Source of the DNA: Hippophae tibetana | Lineage: Eukaryota > Streptophyta > Magnoliopsida > Rosales > Elaeagnaceae | Length of the DNA stretch: 64,000 nucleotides | NCBI GenBank assembly: GCA_037013495.1 | Contig: CM072811.1 | Coordinates: forward strand, 19,949,659 to 20,013,658 | Direction of reading: 5' to 3' | Shown: positions 46,833 through 57,347 of the stretch, piece by piece | How positions within the stretch are numbered: the stretch's first letter is position 1 | How the letters are laid out: every line of letters begins with the position of its first letter | Program-made: the position numbers and the translations under genes | Notes under the pieces: model-generated | The model's database searches: none | What the model was told of the DNA's origin: nothing | Seen by the model: only the letters and a program-made list of their open reading frames with translations

Positions 46833-48035
46833 TTGATTTCGATTTCAAGACTTGTACCTTCTGTTTATTCCTTTCACTTTTTAGAAACTTATTTTGGTTT
46901 ATTTAATAAATTTGATTGTGTTGGGAATGGTAATTTGTCTCATAGTCTTTACTGTATTAATTTACGAATTAATGTCACTCATAACACTATACATGTTCAA
47001 GCTGGCACTAAAAGGTGTATTACTAACGATGAATCTTCTACATTATGGCATAGAAGATTAGGACATATCTTCATAGAAAGACTTAAAATATTAGTGAAAT
47101 ATGGGGTACTTAGTACTCTATATTTTATTGGTTTTGAGACATGTGTGGACTGCATTAAGGGAAAGATGACTAATAAGTCAAAGAAAGGTGCCAATAAGAG
47201 TTCAAGCATATTAGAAATCATATATACTGATATATGTTGTCCAGATATGGACATACAAGGTCAAAAATATTTTATGACCTTTATTGATGATTTTTCTCGA
47301 TATATGTATCTTTACATGTTTCATAATAAGAGCGAAGCATTAGATACCTTCAAGATCTTTATGGCTAAAGTAAAGAAACAATGTGGAAATAAAATAAAGC
47401 TCATGAGATTAGATAGAGGTGGTGAATATATGGTAGCTAGATATACTGAGAATAGACAAGCGCCAGGTACGTTTGCTAAGTTTCTTCAAGAGCATAAGAT
47501 AGTTGCCTAATATACTATACCTGGATCACCAGACCAGAATGGTGTAGCAGAAAAGACAAATCGAACATTATTAGACATGGTACGGAGTATGCTTAGCTAC
47601 TCCAATATTCCTAAATCCTTGTAGATTGAAGGTTTAAAGACAATTGTGTATATATTAAACCGAGTTCCAACAAAGGCTGTTTGAAAGACGCTATTTGAAT
47701 TATGGAAAGGTTGGAAACCGAGTTTGTGACATATGCACATTTGGGGATGCCCGTTTGTAATGAGAATTTATAATCCACAAGAGGAAAAGTTAGACCTATG
47801 GACCATTAGTGGGTATTTCATTGGATATGTTGAATGGTTTAAAGACTACAGATTTTACTATCCATTTCACAGCACTAAGTTTATGGAATCAAGAAATGCA
47901 AAGTTTCTTGAGTATGACTTGATTAGTGGGAGCAATCAAATTAGGAACATAGTTTTTGATATTGATCATTTAGAGTATCAACCTTCCACTTCAAGAGATA
48001 GATTTATTGTTGTTCACAACAACCCTCAAGTATAA
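46833..48035 (+). pseudogene. Tnt1-like protease tail, pre-integrase and integrase
   Basis: The open frame 46833-47510 begins inside the protease-to-integrase linker (NLISISRLVPS). It then has the zinc-binding part LWHRRLGHIFIERL...CVDCIKGKMTNKSKKG (HHCC). Next is the catalytic core: YTDICCPDMD holds the first Asp, FMTFIDDFSRYMYLYMFHNK is the following strand, and LMRLDRGGEY the second Asp. A TAA after HKIVA interrupts, then YTIPGSPDQNGVAEKTNRTL holds the Glu. 47733-48035 is the C-terminal domain (WGCPFVMRIYNPQEEKLDLW, ISGYFIGYVEWFKDYRFYYP). All three catalytic residues remain. Confidence 0.85.
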
Positions 48036-48239
48036 GATGGTGTTGAACAATCAATCATTAAAATTCCATAAGTTGTTGATAACATTCCAATAGATTAGAC
48101 TATTCAGAAGATTCCTGAAACTTCTAAACAACAAGTTAAACCTCATACTTCCCAAGAAGATGATGATGCAACAATAAGAAGATCTACTAGAACTAAAAGG
48201 TAAAAAAATTCAAGTGATTATGTTATGTATCTATAAGAA

Positions 48240-48733
48240 TCTAGCTATAACATTAGAGCTAAGAATGATCCCAAATCCTTTTCACATGCCATAAGTTGCA
48301 AAGAGTCTAAATTATGGTACGATGTTATGAATGATGAGATAAATTCCATGAAGAGTAATGAAGTCTGGAACCTTATTGAGTTGCCTAATGGTGCAAAATC
48401 CATTGGATGTAAATGGGTCTTTAAGACAAAGAAAGACTCGTTGGGCAACATTGAGAATTTCAAGGCAAAATTAGTTGCTAAGGAATTCACTCAAAAATAA
48501 GGAATTGATTATATAGAGACTTTCTCCCATGTATCTAAGAAAGATTCCTTGCACATTATATTGTCATTAGTAGCCCATTTTGACCTTGAGATGTAGCAAA
48601 TGAATGTGAAAATAGCACTTCTCAATTGAGATTTAGAAGAAAAGGTTTATATGAAACAACCTAAAGGATTTCTCTCTAATGATGGTAAGCATTTGGTTTG
48701 TAAGCTTAATAAGTCCATATACAGACTAAAACA
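48240..48733 (+). pseudogene. Tnt1-like reverse transcriptase, 5' part
   Basis: Reads WYDVMNDEINSMKSNEVWNL, GCKWVFKTKKDSLGNIENFK, AKLVAKEFTQ and IETFSHVSKKDSL, then QMNVKIALLN, where the catalytic Asp of the usual (D/M)DVKTAFLNG block is Asn, and KVYMKQPKGFL, CKLNKSIYRLKQ. It stops at the solo LTR. Scattered TAA/TAG codons interrupt it. Confidence 0.82.
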
Positions 48734-49034
48734 AGAATTGATGAGTGCTCAAAAAACACTAAAATAACCATGATTTTATGCACATAAATTGATTAAAAAT
48801 ATATATATTTATATGTTTTATCATATATTTATATAAATTTGTCTTTTTCAGAATCACGGGTATTTTTATTGTTTTTCAGGTATTTTGGCTTAAAAACGCA
48901 ACTTAAAGACTCAAAGAGGAATACTTGAAGCAATACATCACAAATATATTAATAAATAAATGGGGAAAGGTAAAAAAACATGGAAAAATTGGACAAAATG
49001 GGTCAAAAAGGTCAAAAATGTCAAAAAGGAGAAA

Positions 49035-49270
49035 ATCGTGCCCAGCTGCCCATCCGCGTGCCCAGCCGCACGCCCCAACACCCACGCCCGCGCGCCCCAA
49101 CGCCCCATCCCGCGCGCGCCAGCCTTCCAATCTGCGGGGGCCTAGGCGCGCACGGCTACTGTTCACGCGCGCCGAGCTGCGCGCAACGATAGCCATCCGT
49201 GCGCGCCTAGCGCGCCCAACAGCCCCTTCGACGCGCGCCGACGCCTTTTCACCCCATTTTTCACGTGCAG
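49035..49270. other. CpG-rich island in the U3 of the solo LTR
   Basis: GC-rich (estimated near 70 percent) against a background near 25-30 percent, dense in GCGCGC, CGCGCG and CCCACGCCC words. It gives long open frames on both strands (48903-49280 minus, 48925-49290 plus) with low-complexity Ala/Arg/Pro content. These are not genes. It lies about 100 bp upstream of the TATA box. Confidence 0.75.
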
Positions 49271-49366
49271 CCGCCCCCATGATGTCATGATGACGTCATC
49301 AATGACCTCATCATTTCCATTACGCGTTTTTACATTTTTTTACTCATTTTTTCTCTCCATCCTCAC

Positions 49367-49375
49367 CTATAAATA
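49367..49375 (+). promoter_or_regulatory. TATA box of the solo LTR
   Basis: CTATAAATA followed by CCCCACTTCCC and a CT-rich leader, typical of plant LTR promoters. Confidence 0.65.
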
Positions 49376-49450
49376 CCCCACTTCCCTTCACTTCAAAATA
49401 CACCTTCAACACCTTCAAAACACACTTCTCTCTTCTTTCTTTCTCTCATT

Positions 49451-49553
49451 TCTTAGTTTTTAAGCTTTTCTTAGTTTCTTTCTTAGTTTTTAAGCTTTTC
49501 TTAGTTTCTTTCTTAGTTTTTAAGCTTTTCTTAGTTTCTCTCTTAGTTTTTAG
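49451..49553. repeat. 30-bp tandem repeat, 3.4 copies, in the LTR leader
   Basis: The unit TCTTAGTTTTTAAGCTTTTC plus TTAGTTTCTT repeats at 49451, 49481 and 49511, then a partial copy at 49541. The copies are almost identical. Confidence 0.9.
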
Positions 49554-50827
49554 TTAAATTCTCTTAGTTTTAGAGTTCTTCTCTTTTTGAGAGGAACTTG
49601 TAATGTTTTTGTAATTTATTAGCTTTTTGATTCAATAAATGGGAGTACAAATTCCGCTTGGAGGTTTTCCAGCAACGGGAATAGCGTCGAAGTTCTGTAA
49701 GGATTTTATTTTCTTTACAGTTGTTTTTATGTTTTATTCTTACATGTTATATTTAATTTGTCTGTGATTAAATTTAACTGTGCTGGCTGTTTATAAACAT
49801 GATGTAATAATAACGTTGTTATGCTTGCGAAATATTAAATAGGTAAAAATTTCTAAAATGAATTGATTTTATTTTTATTCAAGATTTTATATTAAGAATG
49901 TTAGAGAGAAATATATTATTTTTCATTACAAACTTAAATCTGAAAATTAGATTTTAAGGTTTAGTTATCCGGTATAATTTAGAGTAGTGCTCTTTTATTT
50001 GTTGGTACAATCGCCCGGTAGTTAGAGTGAAACTCTATTTCAAAAGTTTTTATAAGAATTATTATGTGAAAATGTATTGACAACATGTTTTCAATAGTGG
50101 TTTTAAAACTTGAAAGTTAGTACTCGGATAATTAAATTCTTATGTTTAGTTTGGACACCTTGAATAAAGTTTAAACTGTCTAACCCCACCAAAGGTGGCA
50201 TTTAAATGGTTCATTTTCAAATCTCTTAGAAAAAGGAATTAATTTAATTAACCAAATTAGTTATCAACCCCACCCATAGGTGTTAATTGATTTGTTTAGT
50301 TAACAAAGAATATCTAACCCCACCAAAGGTGGTATTTATATAAAAAAAAAAAGAGAATCAATAAAATATCAATTTATATCTTTAATAACCTAGATAATAT
50401 GAGCAAGCATAATTAATTTAGTTATTATATCCATAAATACTCCACTAATATAAATGATAAAATTTGCATAAATATTTATTGAATCTGTATCTACGTTTAT
50501 TTTTAGATAAATATTTATTGAATTTGTATCTATGTTTATTTTTATGTTATTAGATTATATTTATTAATCTGTATATATGTTTATTTTTATGTTATTAGAT
50601 TAGGAACACAAAAACCAAACTATCGTGACAAGATGTTTAGGATTTAATTTTGTTTTTAAAAGTTTGAATAATAAATTAAAAACCACATACATTCTTTCCT
50701 TAGATCGACCTTGGGAGTATACTTATCATTTTCTACGAAATGATTCGTGCACTTGCGAGAGTTTTATAAATATTAAAACCAAAGTATTGGCAAGAATCGG
50801 TGATGCCGGTTTTCGCTCATCAAGCAT

Positions 50828-51380
50828 CCCACCAATGGTATTTTAAATTCCATAGAGTAATTTCTTCATTCAGATTTGTTGAAAACCCTATGGATCAATG
50901 TATATAATAGAAGGTTAGTGGGAGTAAGATATATTTCCTAATTTTATACATTGATGACATTTTGATTGCAACCAATGATAAAGGTTTCCTACACGAGGTA
51001 AAACAATTCCTCTCTAAAGATTTCGATATGAAAGATATGGGTATGGCGTGTTATGCCATTGGCATTAAGATCCATAGAGATAGACTTTGAGGCATCTTGG
51101 GTTTATCTCAGAAAACCTATATCAATAAATTTTTAGAGAGATTTCAAATGAAAGATTGTTCACCAAGTGTTGCTGCCATTATAAAGGGTGATAAATTCAA
51201 TTTGTACCAATGCCCAAAGAATGATTTTGAAAAAGAAAAAATGAAGAACATTCTATATGCTTCTAATGTTGGAAACATGATGTATGATCAAGTTTGCACA
51301 AGGCTTGACATTGCATTTGATGTTGGAATAATGGGACGATATCGGGGTAATCCAGGTTTGGACCACTAGAAAGCAACAAA
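50828..51380 (+). pseudogene. Tnt1-like reverse transcriptase, 3' part
   Basis: Resumes right after the solo LTR with WYFKFHRVI, then YIDDILIATNDKGFLHEVKQ (the YxDD active site), DFDMKDMGMACYAIGIKIHR, then LGLSQKTYINKFLERFQMKD and NVGNMMYDQVCTRLDIAFDV. A TGA and a TAG interrupt it. Confidence 0.85.
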
Positions 51381-51897
51381 GAAAGTGATGAGGTACCTTC
51401 AAGGTACCAAGGACTATATGCTCATGTATAGACGAATTGGTGATCTAGAAGTAATTGGCTAATCCAATGTGGACTTTGTTGGATGTGCTTATTCATGTAA
51501 ATCAACATCTGGGTACATTTTCATGCTTGCTAGTAAAGCCATGTCTTGGAGGAGTGCGATGCAATCCTTGAGTCTACTTCCACTATAGAGTTCGAGTTCG
51601 TGTCATGCTTTAAGAGTTTCATTTCCGGTCTTATAGTAGTTTACTCTATTTCTAGGCCATTGAGATTGTATTGTGACAACTCAACTGCTGTGTTTATGGC
51701 TAAGAATAATGAGAGTGATAGTCATAGTAAGCACATCAACATCAAATACTTTTTCATAAAAGAACTAGTTAAGGAAAAGAAAATGTCATTAAGCATGTTA
51801 GCACTGAGTTGATGATTGCTGATTCTTTGACTAAGGGCATTCCACCATTGAAATTTAAGGATAATGTAGAGAAAATGGGACTTGGTTCCATGTTGTA
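51381..51897 (+). pseudogene. Tnt1-like RNase H
   Basis: Starts KATKKVMRYLQGTKDYMLMY, then CKSTSGYIFMLASKAMSWRS. LYCDNSTAVFMAKNNES holds the central Asp, and HSKHINIKYFFIKELVKE follows. It ends ADSLTKGIPPLKFKDNVEKM then GLGSML and a stop. Two frame changes are visible near 51540 and 51790. Confidence 0.85.
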
Positions 51898-52190
51898 AAG
51901 GTATACATATAGTTTATTACTAAAATAGTTATATATTGTGATATTTTCTCATATTCATCTGCACCTTAATTTATTTGAGAAAATATATTTGTATAGGACC
52001 AAGAATAAATATAGGATTTATTCATTAAGTTTTGTAACCACATAATTGTAATACTTGAGAAATTAAATACATTGTAATACACAGAAGATAATACTCGCTC
52101 GTAAAAGACCTATCATTATGATTCATGTGTTTATTTCTTAAGAAAGATAATCGATGGGATTAAGTTGAAAGTTTGGATCAAGTGGGAGAA

Positions 52191-52480
52191 TGTGAACGAT
52201 CTGTCCGTTCTCCAATTTTCAATTTTCAATTCGTTTTCTTTAACAGATCATTCAAGTGTGGTCCAAATGTTTCTACCATTGAAGAGCCACAACTCATCAG
52301 TTATGGCTGAAAGTTGGTAATGATGCCAATGCATTGATGGAAAACATGGCTATAAAAATGGTGTTGTGGTCCTTAAACTCAACACACAATTCCAACATAA
52401 TACACCATCTAATTTGAGTTTTTTTAAGAGCTTATAAGTTCCTAACACATACATCAAAACAATTTTGATTTTTTTTAGCT
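52191..52480 (+). repeat. 3' LTR of the Tnt1-like element
   Basis: Preceded by the purine tract AAGTGGGAGAA and starting TGTGAACG. The right end is approximate. Confidence 0.7.
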
Positions 52481-52764
52481 TGAAGAACAATTTCAATGAC
52501 TAAAGGTAAGATTATTGCGTTACTTGTTTTTTGATCTCTTTAGTTTGGTTATTTTGCATTTGGTTTGATAAAATTTGGTTACAATTAACACTAGAAACAA
52601 TATAATAATGTCAGGTGGATAGCTATAAGTTCGTGAATGGCTATCAATCAAACATCAACACCCAAAACAAATACTGAAAATAAAACGGATCAGTGGGAAA
52701 CAAAGAAGACAAGCTTGTGAGAAATAATAGATAGAATAGTAGTTTCAAGACGAAAACTATTTGA

Positions 52765-53091
52765 GCATGGTTGAAATTCACATTACTCGCACATTAAAGC
52801 TTATCTAGGTGGGCCCATAAATCTATATTCACCATGTAACCCATTCCTTTCGCCCTTCCCCATCCTCGAACCTAGGACTTAGCCCTTAAGTACCTCATAT
52901 TCATAGAAGCTGGTACCATCTGGATTATTAGTCTAGATGGTACTAGCTTCTATGAATCTGAGGTACTTAAGGGCTAGGTCCCAAGTTCGAGGATGGGGAA
53001 AGGCGAAAGGAATGGGTTACCTAATGAACATATATTTGTGGGCCCGCCTAGATACCCTTCAATGTGCGAGTAATGTGAATTTCAACCATGC
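52765..53091. repeat. Long inverted repeat 1 (foldback)
   Basis: Arms 52765-52920 and 52936-53091, each 156 bp, about 90 percent complementary, spacer 15 bp. The outer end is GCATGGTTGAAATTCACATT, the apex side GAAGCTGGTACCATC. A transcript would fold to a near-perfect 150-bp hairpin. Arms are of balanced composition, unlike the AT-rich surroundings, and contain TGGGCCC and CCTTTCGCC words. An open frame at 52937-53143 is a by-product. Confidence 0.93.
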
Positions 53092-53104
53092 ACAAACATT
53101 AAAA

Positions 53105-53415
53105 GGCACCTTTTTACAAGCATCTTGTGCTGGGTTTAGATAATATCCCTATGGGTCCCCTAGGTTTTATAGAATCATGGTTTGTTCCTGCCTAGTTTTT
53201 CAAGTTTCTTTTGCCTTTCCCATCTTCGAACTTGTGACTTGAACCCTTTTAGCCATAAATTCATAGAGGCTGGTACCATCAGGTCATAGGTTCAAAGTAG
53301 GGAAAGGTGAAAGAAACTCGACAAACTAGGAAAGAATAAACCACGATTCTGAAAACCTAAGGGACCCACAGGATATTATCTAAAACCAGCACAAGATGTT
53401 GGGTAAAAAGAGCAC
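53105..53415. repeat. Long inverted repeat 2 (foldback)
   Basis: Arms 53105-53238 and 53283-53415 (134 and 133 bp), spacer 44 bp, some mismatches and a small bulge. The outer end is ACAAGCATCTTGTGCTGG against CCAGCACAAGATGTTG. The spacer contains AATTCATAGAGGCTGGTACC, related to the apex of repeat 1, so repeats 1 and 2 share ancestry. It starts 13 bp after repeat 1. Confidence 0.92.
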
Positions 53416-53423
53416 ATTTTGAT

Positions 53424-53726
53424 GTTTGAATGAGAGTTCTTTGATCTCGGGATATCCATGTGGGGCCCAGGGTTCTAGCATTGATACTTCTCATTGATCT
53501 ATGTTTACAGTAGGCGACCATAGCCTAACACATGTTTCTTTTGCTCTCCCCAGGTTTTGAACCCTAATCTTGACGCTTAAGATTGGGGTTCAAAACCTGG
53601 GGAGAGCAAAAGAAACACGTGTTAGGCTATGGTCATCCATTATAAACATAGATCGGTGAAAAGTATCAATATTAAAACCCTAGGCCCCACATGAATATCC
53701 CGAGATCAAAGAACTCTGATTCAAAC
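53424..53726. repeat. Long inverted repeat 3 (foldback)
   Basis: Arms 53424-53571 and 53579-53726, each 148 bp, spacer only 7 bp. The inner 60 bp are nearly perfect (AAAACCTGGGGAGAGCAAAA, GAAACACGTGTTAGGCTATG). The outer end is GTTTGAATGAGAGTTC against GAACTCTGATTCAAAC. The word TTTCTTTTGCTCTCCCC in the arm corresponds to TTTCTTTTGCCTTTCCC of repeat 2. It starts 8 bp after repeat 2. Confidence 0.93.
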
Positions 53727-53896
53727 AAGAACCATCAAGAAAATACCTTATTTTAATGCTTTGCCACAATCAATGACCAAAATGGGTACCTAAATTTGTC
53801 TAGAGTCACTAGATAAACCCCCAATAAAAAATAGATATACCAAAAATGTGTAAATAAATGAGAGAAATCACAAAAAGTAAACTTAAATCAGAACCC

Positions 53897-54206
53897 TTTC
53901 CAACAAAGCATTAAACAAAATAGATAAAATGAAATGGAGAGAGCAAGAATTCTAGCTCCATGATAAATACAAAAAAAGGTTACTCTAGATTAGGTTCATA
54001 ACTATGCTAGAAACCCCTTTTGAGAGAGAGAATAGAGGGGTTTTCTATTCTTTCCAACAAAGCATTAAAAAAAATACAGAAAACAAAATGGAGAGATCCA
54101 CAATTCTAGCTCCATGATAAATATGAAAAGGGTTGCTCTAGATTAGGTTCATAACTATGCCAAAAACCCATTTTGAGAGAGAGAATGGAAGGGTTTTCTA
54201 TTCTTT
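53897..54206. repeat. 154-bp tandem duplication
   Basis: 53897-54050 and 54051-54206 are near copies. Shared words are CAACAAAGCATTAAA, AATTCTAGCTCCATGATAAA, TAGATTAGGTTCATAACTAT and GAGAGAGAATRGARGGGTTT. About 10 percent differ. Confidence 0.88.
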
Positions 54207-55732
54207 CCTTCTTAGCTTTTTTCGATTGAGAAAAAAATGACACGTAGGGTGTGAAATAAGAAGGTGGATTTCTATGCATTATTGTCGAGTGAGCGTGAAA
54301 GAGAAAGAACATAGGGTGTTTGTTAAGTTGAAGAGAGAGGGATAAAAATGGGTGACTCTAGTTTATTGTGATTTTTAAAAATAAAACAATAGAAAATTAG
54401 GATAAAATAACACTTCCAATTATATTTTTATTTTTATTTACATTATTTTAAGTAATACATATGATTTTTTTATTATTTTATATATTAATTTTTTTAAATC
54501 ATAAAAAATGTAAAATAAAATAAAATTTATATATAATACTTGAAGAATCAATTTTATTTTTATTTTTCTTTACATTATATTAAATAAATCGTGAAAGTTT
54601 TTTTTTTTACACATTAACTTTTTAAAAAAATCAATAAGTGTATAATTTTAAAATCATAAAATAAGTGTAAAATTTATATATATCACTTGTGAAAATAAAA
54701 CTTTAATTATAAATTATGCGCATTTTGAGAAAGCATATCACTTTGGCCATGCGGAGAAATCGCCTTTTTTTCTTTGGCGTCGATAGAATGTGACTTTGTG
54801 AGGGTGGGGTGGGAGGAATCACCCCAATTGATTCGCTCATTTTCCCATCTTTGTTTTTCTATAAATATTTTAAAGATAACGAAAAATATCAGAACGTTTT
54901 TTAAATTAAACTATTTGCATCTTAAACTTGAATTATAAATAATATCCTTTAGTTTTTTAATTTTATAAAAATATCAATTAAGAAAAACTTATATTATTTT
55001 AATAATATTTTATTAAAATATTATTTTTATCAAGTAATTAAACGTGATTAAAATACGAGTATTTAATTACCATAAAATCACAATTAAAGTAAAAAAAATC
55101 ACAAAATATTTGTTTATACTACTTTTTAATTATCACTATCTTATTTTAATGTTTCAATAATTTTTATTTTTAAAAAAAAATTAAAGTATATATTTAAATA
55201 GTTTTTTGTTTGAATTTTATTATTGTCGATTTTTTTCTTAAATAATTTCAAATTTTATTTTTATCCTTTTTAAGGACTCGTGTATTAATTTCATTTTAAT
55301 CGTTTGATAAAAAACAAAAATATATTAATAAAAAATCATTAAAAACTTCTATATCAATTGACCCTAAAGAATATTATATATAGTTAATAAATTTATAATT
55401 AAAAGCAATGAGTTTCATTGAAAATAATATTAAAAATAATAAAAATAACATCTTTTATATTATATAAACTCCGACAATTTAGACTCATTTTATGTTGAAC
55501 GCCGTTAAATGTTATTAGAGTGTCATTTTTATTTTTAAAATTTTAAATATGTTATTTTTTAATTTCTCATTAATTATTTCTATCATTTAACTAATACTTT
55601 AAAAGTAAAAGATACAATATTATAATATTATAATATTATAAAATTATAATTATTTTATAATTACGAAAATAATAAAATAAAGAAATTGAACACATGTATC
55701 ATTATTTTTTGGGGTTTAATACCTTATAGGTA
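54207..55732. other. AT-rich spacer
   Basis: No genes recognised. A short island of balanced composition lies at 54715-54845 (CCATGCGGAGAAATCGCC, GTGAGGGTGGGGTGGGAGG). A short tandem ATTATAAT run lies near 55618-55640. Confidence 0.4.
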
Positions 55733-56055
55733 TCCAAGCTAATGCATTAATACACTTTATGTCCTATATTATTAAAATATTTTGTTTTAATACTATAATT
55801 AAAGTATTGGTACCACTTTTAACCATTTTGAATAATGTTTGTTCCTTTTTCATCAAAGTTGGCCACACTTATCCTACTATAAAATGGACAATGGCAATTG
55901 TGGAACTTTAAGAAAAAAAAAAGCCATGCAATACCAAAAAAATGATAACTTAATGACTAAAAAAGGTATCAATAATTAAATTTTGGTATTAAAATAAAAC
56001 ATTTTAACATCATAAAGCATGAAAAATATCAATACATTATGCATGGAACCTCATA
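55733..56055. mobile_element. Foldback element (MITE-like)
   Basis: The left arm (about 55733-55850), with AATGCATTAATACACTTTAT, TTTTGTTTTAATACTATAAT and GTATTGGTACC, is an inverted copy of the right arm (about 55940-56055), with GGTATCAATAATTAAATTTT, GGTATTAAAATAAAACATTT and ATCAATACATTATGCAT. Sequence 56080-56140 repeats the inner part of the right arm once more (AAATGGCTAAAAAGGGTATC). A target duplication was not identified. Confidence 0.6.
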
Positions 56056-56210
56056 TAATACTATTTAAAAAGAGAAAATATTATTTAAAATGGCTAAAAA
56101 GGGTATCAATATTTGAATTGAGGTACTAATATGCAATCCTATGTGTTAACATATAAGATGGCTAATAGTTGCTCTATAGATATTTTAATTAGGTCATCTT
56201 ATATCTCCAC

Positions 56211-56230
56211 TTCCCCCCCTCCCCCCTCCC
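56211..56230 (-). other. G-quadruplex-type G-runs
   Basis: On the minus strand GGGAGGGGGGAGGGGGGGAA, runs of 3, 6 and 7 G separated by single A. The long runs can supply the four G-triplets a quadruplex needs. Confidence 0.5.
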
Positions 56231-56626
56231 AACACTCCTGTCAACCTTCTTGATCACTCTTGTCTCATTATCATAGACGTAGATGATATCAGCTGCTACC
56301 AACCACCATTCATTTTCCAATGTCGTAGACGACACCAACCAATACTAGTCCTCTTTTATTCGTCAATGCCGTAGACGATGCTGATCATTATCATTCGCCT
56401 GCCATCACCATAAAAAAAACTAACAAGTTCGCTTCTTAGTGGCTTCTTTTGTAGTTTATATTGTATTTTTTGGATAAAATATTGAAGATAATCTATATTG
56501 TTTTTTTATTTGTTAGAATGTATTATTTTATTTTTACATATATGTGTAATATTTTTTGATTATCTAGCTTTAAAATATAAATTTTCTTATGCAATTTTTA
56601 AGTAATGATCTATACACATCAATAGA

Positions 56627-57280
56627 GTTGGAACAATTGAAGCATATACGTGTTTGATTATCTTTTAAACAATTGATAAGATAGAGTTGAGCAAGACAAG
56701 CTATATATTGGTGCATATCCACTTACTAATTATAACATTTTGTGTACATACTTATATATGTGTGCAAATTTTAGAAATTTTAGTATAATTATTATAAGTT
56801 ATGTAATAATCTTTAATTAACCTAATTTAAATGATACAAGTATTAATTATTTTTTAACATGTGTTTATATATATATATATATATATCCTACATCACCATT
56901 CAATATTTATTAACCCACCATTGGCCAAACCAATTGGGCACTAAGTTCAATGTGAGTAGGTTGGCTTAGTTATGCTTCATAATTGAAAAAATAAGCACTG
57001 TGAAAATACATGACACCCAGTCAAAGAAAAATGATAGAGAGTTGACCAAAATGGGCACTAAATACTTTTCGAGAGATCTCGTCTAAATCACTAATATGGT
57101 TATCAAAATCGTGAGCAAATACATGTAGGTTGATTTGGAACAATTGAGGCAAAAGTGGTGCATATACATGTTTTATTATCTTTCAAACAATTGATAAGAT
57201 TAAGTTGAGCAAGACAAGTTATCTATTTACTACTTATAACATTGTGTGTACATACTTATATATGTGTGTAAAGTTTAGAA

Positions 57281-57347
<67 letters not shown>

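Larger units (their letters stand above)
48739..50822 (+). mobile_element. Solo LTR, 2.1 kb, inserted in the copia reverse transcriptase
   Basis: Starts TGATGAGTGC and ends CGCTCATCA, so the first and last nine bases are near-inverted copies with TG/CA ends. There is a 5-bp target duplication. It carries LTR signals in the plus orientation: a TATA box CTATAAATA (49367-49375), a CT-rich leader, 30-bp tandem repeats, a poly(A) signal AATAAA (49634-49639), and a 3' segment with TCGACCTTGGGAGTATAC and GATTCGTGCACTTGCGAGAG typical of long plant (gypsy-type) LTRs. No internal domain remains, consistent with LTR-LTR recombination. The superfamily is inferred. Confidence 0.85.
48734..50827. other. 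5-bp target-site duplication of the solo LTR
   Basis: AGAAT at 48734-48738 and AGCAT at 50823-50827 flank the solo LTR. Removing the LTR and one copy restores the copia phrase LKQASHQW, so the target was AGCAT and the left copy later changed by one base. Confidence 0.88.
44672..52480 (+). mobile_element. Ty1/copia (Tnt1-like) element, split by a solo LTR
   Basis: 5' LTR 44672 to about 44960, 3' LTR 52191 to about 52480. The LTRs share start TGTGA, CAATTTTTAATTCATTTT-like DNA, CATTGAAGAG, GATGGAAAACA and CATCTAATTTGAGT blocks. Between them, on the plus strand, are Gag (about 46040-46640), pre-integrase and integrase (46833-48035), and reverse transcriptase interrupted by the solo LTR 48739-50822 and resuming at 50828, then RNase H to about 51897. 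A polypurine-like tract AAGTGGGAGAA precedes the 3' LTR. DNA between 44960 and 46030 includes a SINE-like block and a TA tract that are not part of the element. Many stops. Confidence 0.87.

Noticed and set aside
48903..49290. Overlapping Arg/Ala/Pro-rich open frames on both strands
   Set aside because: Produced by GC-rich repeats in the U3 of the solo LTR; stop codons are rare there by composition alone.
48734..50827. The 2.1 kb insert first considered a DNA transposon because of inverted ends TGATGAG/CTCATCA
   Set aside because: TG/CA ends, 5-bp duplication, TATA box and AATAAA in LTR order fit a solo LTR better.
53897..54206. Tandem units considered as a CRISPR-like array
   Set aside because: Only two long units without spacers, in a plant nuclear genome; a simple duplication.
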